A stretch of 64,000 nt of DNA from Galerina marginata (taxonomy: Eukaryota > Basidiomycota > Agaricomycetes > Agaricales > Galerinaceae), in NCBI GenBank assembly GCA_023014335.1, contig JAECYW010000021.1, positions 372,001-436,000 on the forward strand, given 5' to 3'. How positions within the stretch are numbered: position 1 is the stretch's first letter; the number at the start of each line of letters is the position of its first letter. The notes beneath the pieces were generated by a model that was given only the letters and a program-made list of their open reading frames with translations, was not told the origin of the DNA and made no database searches. Both the position numbers and the translations under genes were made by a program. Below, one piece after another: positions 1 through 11,733 of the stretch.

Positions 1-364
1 AAAGTGGATCGGGGTGGTGGGAATAGCTAGATTTCAAATGGGTCCACAACTTCAACTTGACCAAACAATGCAATTGCCTCTCTAGGTTATTTTTAGATCT
101 GCACCAGTGATCATTCCTCGCCACACCGCGAAATACCATAGCACCGCGACAGCCGCAACACGCACTACTTACACACAGTGAGAATAAGAGGAACCGCATG
201 GGAATTGAAAGCAAAATTCGAGCTGCAAACACAGCCTAACGTGGTATTCTCCGCAGCACTTTCAAGGCAGGATATATTAAGAAGTAGGAGGTATTAGAAC
301 AACTGTGTTAACCATCTCCTCAACCTTCTTTCCTTGGCCCTCCTCCTTCCTCCACGACTTCGAT

Positions 365-1331
365 ATGTTGACGAAATCTGCCGCTTTATTCCTCCTCCCA
401 GCGCTTGTCGCTGCTCAATACGGCTACGCCCCTCCCGACACGACTACCCCATCCCAGACGGCTGCAGCACCCGCCGTTATTCCCTCGGCCCCTGCAAATA
501 CCGCAGGACACATAAACGTTAGTGGCTCTCACCTTGCCCTTTTGTCGAAATTGCAACATCATTTTTGCAGATTGACGTCGGCTTCCAAGGAAAATTCGTC
601 TTCAATCCCGCCAATGTCACTGCGAATGTTGGAGATCTGGTCACTTTTTACTTCCCAGGGTGAGCAGTTGTGTCTGTCGAGCTTTGAAAGGTGTTAAACA
701 GGAAACCGCCTCAGCACCATCCCCCATTCAGTAACACAGTCTTCATTCGCTGCTCCATGCACATATTTGGCTGCCAATGCTACCGCAAGTACTCCTGGCG
801 GTTTTGATTCTGGTTTAGTCATGGGCTCGACATTCACAATCAATGTTACCGACACTCAGCGTAGGTGCTCTGCCAAGATGGAGACATCCTACTAACTTGC
901 TATCTCTAGCCATCTGGTTCCACTGCAAACAGGTGAGTGAATTCGGAGGTAATGTGTACAATATTGCTTAGCTGGTTTGTCACTCGTCAGGTTCTGCATT
1001 GTGGCCAAGGTATGGTTGGAAGTATCAATGCGCCGGCCACTGGGAATACCTTCGATAGCTTCATGTCTGCAGCCGTGGCCATTGGCAGCTCTGAGACCAC
1101 TGTAAGCCAGCCAGTTCATGCGGAAACAGAACAGGAATAACACCAGTTATCCAGGAAACCGACAACGGAGCCGTGACTGGAGGAGTCCACGGCGTTGCCA
1201 CTGCCGCACCAACCAGTGATGCTGGTACTACCCCTGGTTCTAGTTCTGGAACTACTTCCAGTGCCACCAAGGTCGTCGCAAGCGCCAGTGTTGCGTTGCT
1301 TTCCGCAGCAATTGCAATTTTCTTGGCTTAA
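365..1331 (+). CDS. GPI-anchored extracellular cupredoxin (serine-rich)
   Basis: Five exons. The start at 365 gives a signal peptide (MLTKSAALFLLPALVAA) followed by a Pro/Thr/Ala linker. The cupredoxin fold follows: VGDLVTFYF, then HSVTQSSF, which supplies the first His ligand when the acceptor near 711 is used, then a conserved AAPC, then WFHCKQ joined across an intron to VLHCGQGMV, which supplies the Cys, His and Met copper ligands. A Gly/Thr/Ser-rich tail and a C-terminal hydrophobic stretch ending at the stop suggest GPI anchoring. Such fungal proteins sit at the cell surface and probably bind copper; no redox partner is evident. The ATG at 365 is preferred because upstream in-frame sequence does not look like a signal peptide. 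Confidence 0.85.
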
Positions 1332-1746
1332 ATTTACAGCATATGTCTTGATGCCAGGGCAAAAGAACTTTAAAGCGATCAAGGCGGTTGGATCCAGCAT
1401 ATAGAAGTTGTGTACCGTCGAAATATGCGGCTTGGTTCCAAGATTATTCATACCTACAGTACTGTCGTGACTTGATGAGTTAATGACGATTATTATCCTT
1501 TCAAACTCTCGTCAGCGTGAGCGTGAGCTTTGTTGCCATACGGTAACTGGAAAGATCATGGTGGTGTAAAACATAGGTGCATTACGGTGGCTGTGCCATT
1601 TTCATTACGGAAGGCACAGTAGATTCGCAGCCACACCCTTCGACGCTCACCATTAGAAGGTCATGACAAGCGCTTACAATTAACACTTCTCCCAGATTGC
1701 CTAGCCTGCTGGAACTCGCATTATAGACTACCAATACGCTGCAGAT
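1332..1746. other. Intergenic, cupredoxin to HID1
   Basis: About 415 bases hold the 3' end of the cupredoxin gene and the promoter of HID1. No open frame, repeat or RNA gene is convincing here. Confidence 0.6.
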
Positions 1747-4700
1747 ATGTTTGCGAAAATCCCTCAGAAATTTACTGCCCCGTTTGGTTTATTAGGAGAC
1801 GAGGCGAAGCTCGCTTTCCCCAGTCAACCGAATGGAATCACCAAGCTTTCAACAGTTAGGGTACGTGCACGAATATCTATGCTTGAGTAAAGGGCTAACT
1901 TATCGTAGAATATACCAGCATCCGATGCATACTGGGAGCAAGTGAGGGTTTCCTTAATGTCAAATTCTATTGGTTGTTCATGGGCTGTCCCGTAGTACTT
2001 CATCCTCTTTGATTCAGCATCGGAAGTCTTTTCCCTTATCACCCCTCACCATAGTAATATGCCATCTCATATTTATCCTTCTGCTGTGCTAATTTGCTTC
2101 TTCAGTACGCCGTGCTCTAACAGACGCCCCGGAGAACGTGGCTACTCTCATCCAAGTCGTTGCTTCACGCCTCTTCAATTCCATTTCCGATCACACGTTT
2201 CCATCTTCTCCAACTGGCTCGGTAGCTGCATATGCTTCGTCTCTCATTAAATCAGCCGGCGTGACGCAGGAAAAGAACGCCACCAAAGAGGTTCTTAACT
2301 GCCTACGCGTTCTTCAACGCGTCTTACCCGTCGTATTTGAAGTCGAGGGCGAGTCGAATACGTTCGAGTTGGAAGTCTTATGGAAAAAAGAAGAGGTTAA
2401 AGATGACGAAGAACCTGCCAGTAATCCCCAGTTTGTGATAGAGGATGAAGACAGCGATCACGAGGGAGCAGAGGAAGCTCAGACGCCTTCAGGGAAGAAA
2501 CTTCCGAAAAAGCTCTTACCCTCTCTTGGGGAAAGGCTTTTTAATGCCGTTACAGACTTACTGTTCTGTTGTGGATTCACCCTTCCGAAAAGCATCCAGG
2601 TTGATCATCATAAAATCAATTATGTTATATGGCAAGTTTCATTGCACCTCCTGCTTTGCCATTGTAGCTCATCCGTTTCCACTTAGGGAGAAGGGTATTG
2701 GATCAGCTAACTCTCTGGGAAATACAGCCATGTACGATAGCAACAAGACGGAGGTTCTACGACTACTTCTCGTACTCTTGTCAAGGCAGATCTATATACC
2801 TGCTGCATCTCTCTTCACCAATCCGTCCCTTTTCGCATTACACATCGTGCAGAAGATGCCTCGACGCGACGTACTTACAATCCTTTGCTCTCTACTAAAT
2901 ACAGCCCTGAATTCCAGCAAGACTGACACCATTACCATCGGAACCATAGCGGGCAAACTGCCCTACAACCATCTCGTGTTCAAAGGAGAGGATCCCCGGA
3001 CAACATTGATCACAACATCCCTGCAAGTTTTGTGTGTACTGCTCGACTTTCAAAGTGGTCCGGCTAGGGATCATGCCATGGACGGTCAGATTACCTCGCC
3101 CACACCTAAGTCAAACACGTTCAGATACTTTATCATGAAGCTGGTAAGTGGGAACCTACCTCGACAATTTATTTAAAGACTGATTTTATAATTCTCAAGC
3201 ATCGCACTCAAGATTTTGAATACCTCTTTGAAGGCATTATCAGCATTATGGAACAACAAATCGCCACTGTGAAGAACCTCTTACCAGGGGCTAAGAAATC
3301 TTTGCCTTATATGACGGAAACCAGTGAGTGAAAGATCGACTGCCGGATTCAAATTCATGTCTCACATTGACATAGTCATCTTGTTCTGGAAGCTTGTTGA
3401 ACTCAATAAAGTATGTTGATTTTCGCTATTATACATGGTAGATGACTAACCGTGACTTGTAGAAATTTTGCACTTTTGTGCTCGAGTCTGAAAAGTCTAT
3501 GGATTTTATTGCATACCTTCTGTTCTATTGCGTGGAAATCAAAGACAAACCTCGTACGTGTTATTTCATTTTCCTCTCAACTATTTATCCGAATTCTTCA
3601 GAGCAACATGGTGTCTGTCGTGCTATATCCTACATAATCCAAACCTTGTCCGCCGAACGCGCATTTGGTCTCAAGTTGAGCAATCCGATCAAGGTCCAAA
3701 TCCCAACGAAATGGGGCCCTGTAGATACAGCGGCTGATTTCATGATCCATGTAAGTGAACATGATTGACGAGGATCCATGTTTAATTGCATTCATTGTAG
3801 GCAGTATACGCTATCGTTGCAACCACCTCAGGAAGCCTCACGTCCCTCTACCCAGCTCTTATCATCGCACTCTCAAACGCTGCACCATACTTCAAACACA
3901 TTGGGGTTACCGCGTCTGCGCGGCTTCTCCAGCTTTTCACATCATTCTCGAATCCCTTGTTCCTGTTGTCCGATGAAGGCCACCCGAGGTTGCTTTTCTT
4001 TATGTAAAACTTTCCTCTCTTGTTTGCTTTGTTTGTCTGATAAAGGCATAGGTTGGAAGTTTTTAGCGCAATCATCTATTACCATCCCGCCGAGAACCCC
4101 AACATTACCTATGGCATTCTGCAATCGCGCAAAATATTTGAGGATCTAGGTACCTTTACACTTGCCAGGGGCTTGCGGGAGGTCAAACGAGTCCAGCTGG
4201 CGAAAGAGGAGAGAACACGCGATCCGGCCAACCCCAAGGGTAAAGCACCTATGAATGAGGTGGAGACGATTGACGCTGGTGCAGAGAAAGCGAGATTGTT
4301 AGAAAGTGAAGGGCTTAGTCTCCGGGAATCTCAAGAACGGGAACAGGATAACGGCGCAAGCCCTCGCGCATCACAAGGAGACGAAACCGTGACTCGTTCG
4401 TTCATGTCACCAACATCAGACCTCCCTTATGGAGCCGACTCCCCAGTTTCAGAGAAGGCCCGCGGCAAAATGAAGGAGAGGCGATCTTTGTCTGTTGATA
4501 CCAACAGTTCTCTGGATCGTGCTCCGTTGAGTATCGGCAGAAACGGTTTTGTTCCTACTCAAGAATGGGTGGGTAATTTCCACCGAATTATAGTTCCGAG
4601 CTGATCACTTCTTGTAGGTTACTTCGTGGCAACAAGGGTAAGTTTTTCATTGTCTTATGGAGTCCTTGATTTACTCGAGCCATACAGTCTTCCTCTGGAC

Positions 4701-5140
4701 ACCGTGATGCTCTTCGTCTCTGATGTCATACAGCGAGTGGAAGATATGCAAAGACATAGAACTATCCCCTCTGCAGAAGTTATCAAATTTCTGGCGAGCA
4801 TCAACTTGGATCATATCATCCCCACCAAGCCTCCCATTGCAGCTCGACGATTTATGGTACGTACGATTTAGGTTTGAAGGCCTTCTAAAAGACTTAATTC
4901 GCATAGTGGTCGGACGCATCGTTGGTATGGCTGACATCGTTGATTTGGGGCGAAATCTACGTTCGTGGCATGACGCCTCTTGGAATATGGAATGCTACGA
5001 ACGTCCGCTTATTCTTTGTCAAGCATTCGCAAAATCAGCAACGACAAATCACCGAGGCAGTCACAAATGTCACCAATGCTGTGGGGGGCTTTTTGCGGAG
5101 GACAACGGATTCGACGCAGGCTCGACAGCGCACTAGTTGA
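1747..5140 (+). CDS. HID1: HID1 family protein (high-temperature-induced dauer formation)
   Basis: Golgi/trans-Golgi peripheral membrane protein family (Hid1; yeast Ecm30 is related), linked in other eukaryotes to dense-core vesicle and secretory sorting. The start at 1747 reads MFAKIPQKFTAPFGLLG. Introns at about 1862-1907, 1943-1994 and 2054-2105 restore the N-terminal block in which YWEQYF and ITPHHIRRAL match the family; more introns follow. Recognisable blocks are LNCLRVLQRVLP, LLFCCGFTLP, NKTEVLRLLLVLLS, PRRDVLTILCSLLNT and KNLLPGAKKSLP. A low-complexity, charged Ser-rich insert lies at about 4200-4550. The last intron (4858-4906) joins ...RRFM to WSDASLVWLTSL, and the protein ends QARQRTS. 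The reading frame is intact throughout, so the gene looks functional. Confidence 0.9.
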
Positions 5141-5294
5141 GATGTAGTCCCATCGTCAAATGGTATAATTATAAAAATTATGGACTTCTGGTGTAGGTAG
5201 ACACACTTGGACATCATATACTCATGTTTACAGTTTGTTTGGTACCATCATTTAGTCAATATTTCACTTCCTTACCGATGACAACGGTCAGTCA

Positions 5295-6755
5295 ATGAAA
5301 CTCGACGTCCCATTTAACGACCATGGCTTAAACAACGCAGAAATCGGGTTACTCAGAAAGGGTAGGAGTGTTAGCTTGTCTTCAAGCACTTTCTCACCTG
5401 TTTCTCAAGGAAATTTCCTGACGGTCGAGGACCTGTTATTAACGCCGACCCAGGACATTGCGAAGCGATGCAAGACCTCTCCAATTGAAATCAAGCGAAT
5501 AGTAGACATCGTACTATGTGCAACATGCCCTCCTGAGCTCAGTCGTCTGGAAATCTTGGCCGCCGACGGCGACGAGAAATTCTCTACAGGAGATGATATT
5601 TTGGACGATGCACTGGGTGGAGGTATTAGAACAGGAATGGTTTGGGAAGTTGTTGGAGAAAGGTGCGCGAACCTCAAGGAAAGAGTATGCCTAGGTGGTG
5701 TTCATTATGTTAGTTCTGCAGGCAAAACGCAGCTTGCCCTTCAGCTCTCTCTGTTTGTTCAGATGCCGCTGGATTCAGGAGGCCTGTCAGGCTCAGCCTG
5801 CTATCTGACGACATCCTCAAAGCTGCCTACAGATCGACTTGTACAGATATGTGAATTGGATGGAACTTTATCATCTTCACTTTGCTTGGAACATGTGCAT
5901 ACACTTGCTGTCCCTACTGTTGCGATGTTACAGGAAGTTCTCACCAATAATCTCCCCAAGTTTATCCTAGGGCAAGTGTCAAAAGGTCTCAGGCCAGTCA
6001 AACTCGTAATTATCGATGCACTCGGCGAACTCTTCCACTCCAATACCAAGACGACGACTTCCACTCTTGTCGAAAGGTCCAAGAATATCGCAAGCCTTTC
6101 AGCGAGCCTTCATGAACTTGCCGATGTTCATAAAGTAGCAGTCGTCGTCCTCAATGAAGTAATTGACAGATTCGACCGACCTCGCCATGATCAAAGGGAA
6201 GCAGACCTCTTGTATGAAAACCAATCGCGATGGTTCAACACTGCTGAATTTTTTGGGGAAAGCAAAAAGGAAGCAAGCCTTGGTCTTGTCTGGGCAAACC
6301 AAATCAACACCCGGATAATGCTTACTCGTACAGGCAGGCGGAGGTATCTCAGCGACCAAGACCTCCCGAAACGGCGGCGTCTGAACGAGACTGTAGAACA
6401 CACAGTACAGGTGCCTCGACTTGCCAACGAAGACGAACAACAATCGACTTTAATTCGACGCCTGACAATTATCTTCAGCACCGTGTCTTCGCCTATTTCT
6501 CTGGATTACGTGGTAACCGAAAGAGGCATCACGGTTTTACCAAATGAAGGAACCTCCCTTCCAGTGCCGGACGAGGCAAACGTGGCTAGAGAGAACCCTG
6601 TCAGCTTGCCATCCGACGACCTTATCCTCAACGAATTTCCCAGGATTGCCTCAACCTCACTCCAGTCGGAAGAGGACAATCTGTGGGCACATGCTGACCC
6701 CCTTGACGACTTCGATTGGGATGCATTGGAACAGACACTTAGTCAAGCTGCATAG
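5295..6755 (+). CDS. RAD57: Rad51 paralog, Rad57/XRCC3 type recombination mediator
   Basis: RecA/Rad51-fold ATPase that helps load or stabilise Rad51 on single-stranded DNA in homologous recombination. The frame is open over 486 codons, but two stretches look like introns whose lengths divide by three: 5362-5409 (48 nt) and 5663-5713 (51 nt). Removing them gives RKGNFLTVEDLLL (helix-hairpin-helix-like N-terminus) and a proper Walker A, GESSAGKTQLALQL, as in XRCC3/Rad57; unspliced, the Walker A is broken. Walker B is LVIIDALGELF and the L1/L2 region ends in WANQINTRIMLTRTGRR. Spliced length is about 453 residues. The C-terminus (6450-6755) is divergent and acidic. Rad57 versus XRCC3 orthology is a naming matter for fungi. 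Confidence 0.85.
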   Translation: MKLDVPFNDHGLNNAEIGLLRKGRSVSLSSSTFSPVSQGNFLTVEDLLLTPTQDIAKRCKTSPIEIKRIVDIVLCATCPPELSRLEILAADGDEKFSTGDDILDDALGGGIRTGMVWEVVGERCANLKERVCLGGVHYVSSAGKTQLALQLSLFVQMPLDSGGLSGSACYLTTSSKLPTDRLVQICELDGTLSSSLCLEHVHTLAVPTVAMLQEVLTNNLPKFILGQVSKGLRPVKLVIIDALGELFHSNTKTTTSTLVERSKNIASLSASLHELADVHKVAVVVLNEVIDRFDRPRHDQREADLLYENQSRWFNTAEFFGESKKEASLGLVWANQINTRIMLTRTGRRRYLSDQDLPKRRRLNETVEHTVQVPRLANEDEQQSTLIRRLTIIFSTVSSPISLDYVVTERGITVLPNEGTSLPVPDEANVARENPVSLPSDDLILNEFPRIASTSLQSEEDNLWAHADPLDDFDWDALEQTLSQAA

Positions 6756-6906
6756 CAATGCTACCGTTCATTTTATTTGCTCATCTAGTTGCCCAAGGAT
6801 CCCGACGTCTTTTGACCCTTAGAAAACTAATAAGTTGCGTCATATTTGTAAAATTTAGTAAGTTCGTGAATAGAGTAAAGCTGGAATAACCGAAAAATTG
6901 AGGCAA

Positions 6907-7793
6907 TTATCTCAGATCAATTGTTGTCCACTGTCCTTGTCGGCAAGTATCTTGAGGAGCGAACAGCCTGCCATTTGGGAAGTGTCCCTTCCTGTAGGTA
7001 TTCCAGTCGAATGATGCTTGTCTAGAGACTGACACTGGTGGCTCTTGCAAGTACGGGTATGGTCGCGAGTTGAAGATGTTGAATCGTTGTGGGGAACGCA
7101 CAGGTTGTCGTGCGTCGTCTGTGTAGCGGCCAACAAGAGCCGCAGCTAGACCGACAAGGGCTGTGCATAAGCAGGGTGAGTTCGCGAGAATGCGACATGA
7201 GTCGTGCGTTGGTTATCTTACCCAACAAGAATGAAAAACATGCCAGGATTAATACTACGGCACTGTTGCCCGCGGGCGATCCTCCCAGACTTGCAAAATC
7301 GGATGAAAGGCCGCCTGCTTCTGTATGAGGTAGGCGGGCGAGAAACAAAAGAGCGACGACTAATTTCGAGACCCTCAGCGGAAGGGTGGAACTTAAGAGG
7401 AAGGGGTGCTCACTGAAGCTGAACAAACTCAAAGCAAGAAAAAGACAAACATTTCGCGTCTTTTCCCAAAGTCTGTCGCGTCTTACAATTTTGTGGAAAT
7501 AAAAGCCTATTACGGAGGCTGCAATTGCGAAATTGAATGCCATCGCAGCGACCTGAATGTCTATGTGATTTTATTCAAGACGTGCTTCCGTAATGTATTC
7601 CTTTGACTTACATCCTGCAGTCCCAAGTAAAAGAGCGAGGGCAGTAATAACTCCCAAAGCACAGTGTGAAAGCAAAACGAAAGCTAAAGAATTATTTTGA
7701 AAAAGACAACAGCAGAGGTTTCAGGGAAAACGTACTCGTAATCGCGGCCCTAAGAATGGCCCATTGCCGTCGTGTGCATGGCGGCGATATCAT
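6907..7793 (-). CDS. Four-TM MARVEL-like membrane protein
   Basis: Not recognised by name. Exons read from ATG 7793 (MISPPCTRRQWAILRAAIT), then TFVLLSHCALGVITALALLL, then, after an acceptor at CACATAG, IQVAAMAFNFAIAASVIGFY. A long basic/hydrophobic segment follows, then NSAVVLILACFSFLLA spliced to LVGLAAALVGRYTDD, then a polar tail ending GQWTTIDLR. Four hydrophobic segments with a short N-terminus and a polar C-terminus fit the MARVEL-domain architecture common in fungi. The region around 7380-7520 may hide another intron, because the read-through there is less hydrophobic and less regular. It is convergent with the Rad57-like gene. Confidence 0.6.
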
Positions 7794-8532
7794 GTTTGAT
7801 AGGTTGAGCGACCTTCAGAGAAAATGAAAGAATGTTGGTGCAGAACAGAGAGGGAGAACGAGAGAACAGTAGCTGATAGATGGGTGGGGAATATGTCGAC
7901 CAGAAGGCTCTTGATTTATAGTTCTGACAGAAGTTGAAAGGTCACTCAGGCTGGCCCCAAATTTCCTAAAAAGTATAGCAAAGAACAATGCGGCGAGGCT
8001 TTGAACTTCATGAAACTGCCATATCTTGATCACGAATATTTGGGAATTTTTTTTAGAGATGAGTCAACAGATCAAGCCGAAGAGACAAAACGCGATGCAG
8101 TCCGCTTAGCCATGAAATCATTCAAGCTGGAGGAAGGGGGGCAGTGAGGAGCGATTTCTACCTGATCACGCGCCAATAAAATTCGTCAAAGGAAAAATAC
8201 ACGTTGCAGCTAGGAGATGCCCGATCCTGTTTGCAAAGAAACAATGAGACCCATTTTGGCAATAAATTGACCACACACCTTACAAGTGACCGGTAGCGCC
8301 TTAACTGTCTGCAATGTGGGCGAATCAATAAATAATACAATTTCATGCCATATATTGAATTTAGAAAAATATTATACACATTTCGCGGAAGGGTATGCAG
8401 CGAGCGAGATGAGCGTTGCTAGGGAGGAGTGGCGTTGGATAATAACTACGCACGAAGCTTCAACTCCCTACATCTCAATATGGTCCGTCGAAGTCAAATG
8501 TCGTGAAAAAGAAGATAATAGCCAGGAGCCAT
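7794..8532. other. Intergenic, no gene seen
   Basis: About 740 bases separating two minus-strand genes: the promoter of the MARVEL-like gene and the 3' flank of ATG8. Purine-rich in the first part and AT-rich near 8280-8390. No convincing ORF or repeat. Confidence 0.5.
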
Positions 8533-9145
8533 TTATGCGTCTAGAGGCAGCTCGACCCAACCATCCTGTCCGAAAGTGTTCTCGCCCGAGTAGCTCACAT
8601 ATAAGAAGTTATCCTCGTCTCTATAGTTCCATGACGTCAGGAGGGGAAATTGAGATATCGGTTAACTGGACATACTTGTGCTCTTCGTAGATGGCACTCA
8701 TGAGCGCTGCTGTAGGTGGGAGAACCTCGTCGACAAAGATGAAGATCGCTTTCTCTGGTGCCAGCTTGATCCGTTTCCGGATCACATACACGAACTGACC
8801 TACGGTCAGGTCCTACAGAATATGGGGAATTAAACATCATTCCAAGGGATACGCATGGTTCAAAGTGGCGCACAGATGGGACAAGGTACTTCTTCTTGTC
8901 GATAGTGGGGATATCGGTACGATCCGCCTTCTCGCAGATAACCTATCGATTTGGATTCGCAGGTCAGCAGTGTTTGACATGTAGGAGTAAGGTGACTTGC
9001 AGGAATTCGATCAGGGTACTTCTGGCGAATACGCTCAGCTTCGGCTTTGCGCTTCTCTAAAGCAGGTGAAAGGTGAGTGAGGAATAAAACAGCGAACCAC
9101 AATGTGCATACCGAAGGGGTGTTCATCCTTGAACTTGGACCTCAT
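8533..9145 (-). CDS. ATG8: Autophagy ubiquitin-like protein Atg8
   Basis: Ubiquitin-like modifier conjugated to phosphatidylethanolamine on autophagosome membranes. Exon 1 (ATG 9145) encodes [11 protein letters not shown]; later exons give [59 protein letters not shown] and the C-terminal [15 protein letters not shown]. Introns are short with GT-AG ends. After the conserved processing glycine the frame continues [11 protein letters not shown] before TAA (8533-8535), an 11-residue tail that Atg4 would have to remove; most relatives have a much shorter tail. Sequence identity to the family is essentially complete elsewhere. Confidence 0.97.
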
Positions 9146-9579
9146 GTTGTGCAGGTGAAAGGGTGGGCGTTAGAGAGATGGAGTAATGGGGGAGAAAGAG
9201 GATGGTCGTAGTAGTTTATAGTCAAGGGTTGTAAATGGAAAGACAAGACACGCGCAGTCCTCGAGTGACTCGGATTTAAACAGCCGTCAACAAACACCAG
9301 CTTCGCATTTATGGCAATCTGCGCTCTTTGACTCTGTCTGACTCTCACTCAGTGTTTGTGTCTGAGGATCCCGCTACCGCGAATAGACTATCTTGGATTA
9401 TAACGAAAAGAAATACAGCTACAGTCCGTACTAAATATGCAACACTTGCTAAATGTTGCTAATGCATTGCTGACGACGACTAAGCTGACGCTAATGAATA
9501 ATAGAAACTATCATACTTAAAAGAGTGTGTTTGACGAAACAAGGAGAAGAAGGAATGGTGATAAGACTACTAAAATTGA
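9146..9579. other. ATG8 promoter region
   Basis: Intergenic stretch upstream of ATG8 on the minus strand and downstream of the SPFH gene stop. No TATA box or known autophagy control element could be assigned with confidence. Confidence 0.45.
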
Positions 9580-11682
9580 CTACCTGCTTGCTTGTGCTCC
9601 CATAGAGGCTGCCATTCCCAAAGCCATTGCATTGCCCATCTGTGCCCCTGCGCTTTCTGACGGCACAAAGACAGCCTTGGGTCCAAATGCCTGGACCCGC
9701 GCAACCTCGATACGGCGAAGTTCCATTTCGCGGGCGAACTGGTCAACAACTTCGGCATCGGCTTTGGCCTTGATACGGATTGCACCAGCGTCAGCCTCGG
9801 CGGCCAAACGCGTGGCTTCAGCCTGCGCTTCCGCTTCGATTCGTAATTTCTGGGCCTGCGCTTTGGCAGCCGCGATGACTCGGTAAGCATCAGCGTCAGC
9901 TTGGGTGTTGGCAGCTTGCGCTTTAATCCTTGTCACGGAAAGAGCACCTTCTTCCTGCTTGACTTTGTTGCTATTTTCTCTGTCAACGTTCTGTGGGAGG
10001 AATTCAGAACTCTAAATTTGACCGAGTAGAAAATGTGACATACAGCAGCTTCAACTTGGGCTTGGAGAGCACGAGCTAAACAGGACATGTCAGAATAATT
10101 CAACATTGCAATAAATTAGACTTACTGGTTAGTTTGTCCATCGTGGCAGCAATTTCACCCTTAAATTGGCGATCAATGACAGCTAATATCCCAAATCAGG
10201 AATAAAGTTGCAGAAAAGGAATCGTATGAACATACCAAGGTCTTTGAGAATAATCCCGTATTCCAAAGCAGCTTCGTGCATGTCATCCATAGCACGAGTC
10301 CTTAGAGCATCTAGGAAAGCTGAAGATGGGTCAGACCCATCTTCCATGTTGTCCGGACCCAAAGACCGTTGTTTGACCATTGACGAATAGTCAAGATGAG
10401 CGACAATTTGGGTCAAAATTGATTGGGTTTTATCCCGCAATGCGTCATATGGGGTATTGTACCCATGAGTGGTCAGTTTGAGAGGTTCGGTCAATTGCCA
10501 CTTGAGGTATATGGTCAAGCTGACCGGCACTTGGTCACGAGTGAAGCTAAATTTTGAAATCAGTGGTATGACTAACAGATTCAAGACTAGACGGACATGT
10601 CCTTGGTGGGCATCTCCAGTTGATTTTCGCCCAAAGTGTACAAGCCGCGAAGGGTGACACTTGGATTAGTGATTACTGACTGTCCAGCCCCGAGGAGCTC
10701 TAGATCGTCACCACGCTGTAGGATAGCGCAGTTACTAGCAGGAATGTTCAAGCTACATGACATAGGTCAAGTCGCGTATCAATGTGAAGGAATGATGCGA
10801 CTTACAATGTGGCTACAACGTACTCCTTTTGGCCCTGTCCTCCTACGCGCGAGGCCATTTTGACTTCGTGAGTTGAGCCAAGAACGACACCTGTCAACTT
10901 GTCCTTGATCACGGTTGGCAAGTGAGTCTGGTCGACGATTGAAAGGACATCGTAGGTCCCTTCAATAGCATAAGCAACGAACCCCGAGTTCTTGACGACG
11001 AATACATGATTCTGCGGGTCGGACACAACAGCTGCCTGATTTTGCGAGACCTGGACGACAGTTAGACCTCGGAACTCGATGACCGTGTCGGACACTGCAG
11101 CGACAGAGCGCGTTTATCAGCCATTCTCGTTAATGAATCCGGAGAAGATACCTACATCCTTGGGTGCCACTCCAGGAACGTGCCCACCAGTTGCGGAGTG
11201 GGAACCCAGGATAACGACCTGGTTTTGTAAGAATCTTGGGAGAACCACTTTAAAAGACGTGAATAGATGTCTACCGCAACGAAAGGACAAGGGTGTACCC
11301 ATGATTAATGAGGCCTAGTTGACCTGGGATGACCTCTCTGCCTGTCCAGTCTGTTGGTTTCTTTCTCGACAACAGCCTAGTTCGTCCGGCCTAGCACCAA
11401 GGAATAAGCAACATCATGAAACTCAGAATGTTGACAAACCTCTTGAAGTTGTCGGTCAAGCTTCTCGAGGGCAGCAATGACGCCGCTCTTTCCAATTGGG
11501 ATGAAAAAGGGCCGCTCTTCTACGGTATAATCGACTGTCGTGAATTCGCTCATGCGTGCTTTGCCATTGATTCCCGTAATGCCATGATGAGGATGTGAGC
11601 TGGACCCCTTGCTGATGGTGTCGTCTCGCTTGTAGACTGGGTCGCCGACGACGGTGCTATTGTCGCCAAAGTTGGAAGCCAT
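9580..11682 (-). CDS. SPFH/Band 7 (prohibitin-stomatin-flotillin) domain protein
   Basis: Membrane-scaffold superfamily. The start at 11682 reads MASNFGDNSTVVGDPVYKR; an in-frame ATG at 11733 would add 17 residues. The N-terminal third (down to about 11120) is a fungal-specific segment with LVEVxxx-like beta strands, including RFLQNQVVILGSHSATGGHV. The central part is the SPFH fold: TVIEFRGLTVVQVSQNQAAV, HVFVVKNSGFVAYAIEG and QVPVSLTIYLKWQLTEP, then HLDYSSMVKQRSLG and a helix LDALRTRAMDDMHEAALEYG. The C-terminus is a long Ala/Glu/Lys-rich coiled coil (9640-9990), RIEAEAQAEATRLAAEADAG, ending GAQASR. Introns are short. Partner and location are not predictable, although SPFH coiled coils usually oligomerise on membranes. 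Confidence 0.8.
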
Positions 11683-11733
11683 TGTAGAGATGGCAAGAGT
11701 GTTTGTGGGGCAAAGGTTGTTGTCCGTTCCCAT

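Noticed and set aside
5405..6481. Several minus-strand ORFs of 90-115 codons across the Rad57-like gene
   Set aside because: Shadows of the coding strand; no domain or splice logic.
7022..7543. Single 173-codon minus ORF as a complete gene
   Set aside because: Splicing out 7164-7222 and adding two upstream exons gives a better four-TM protein.
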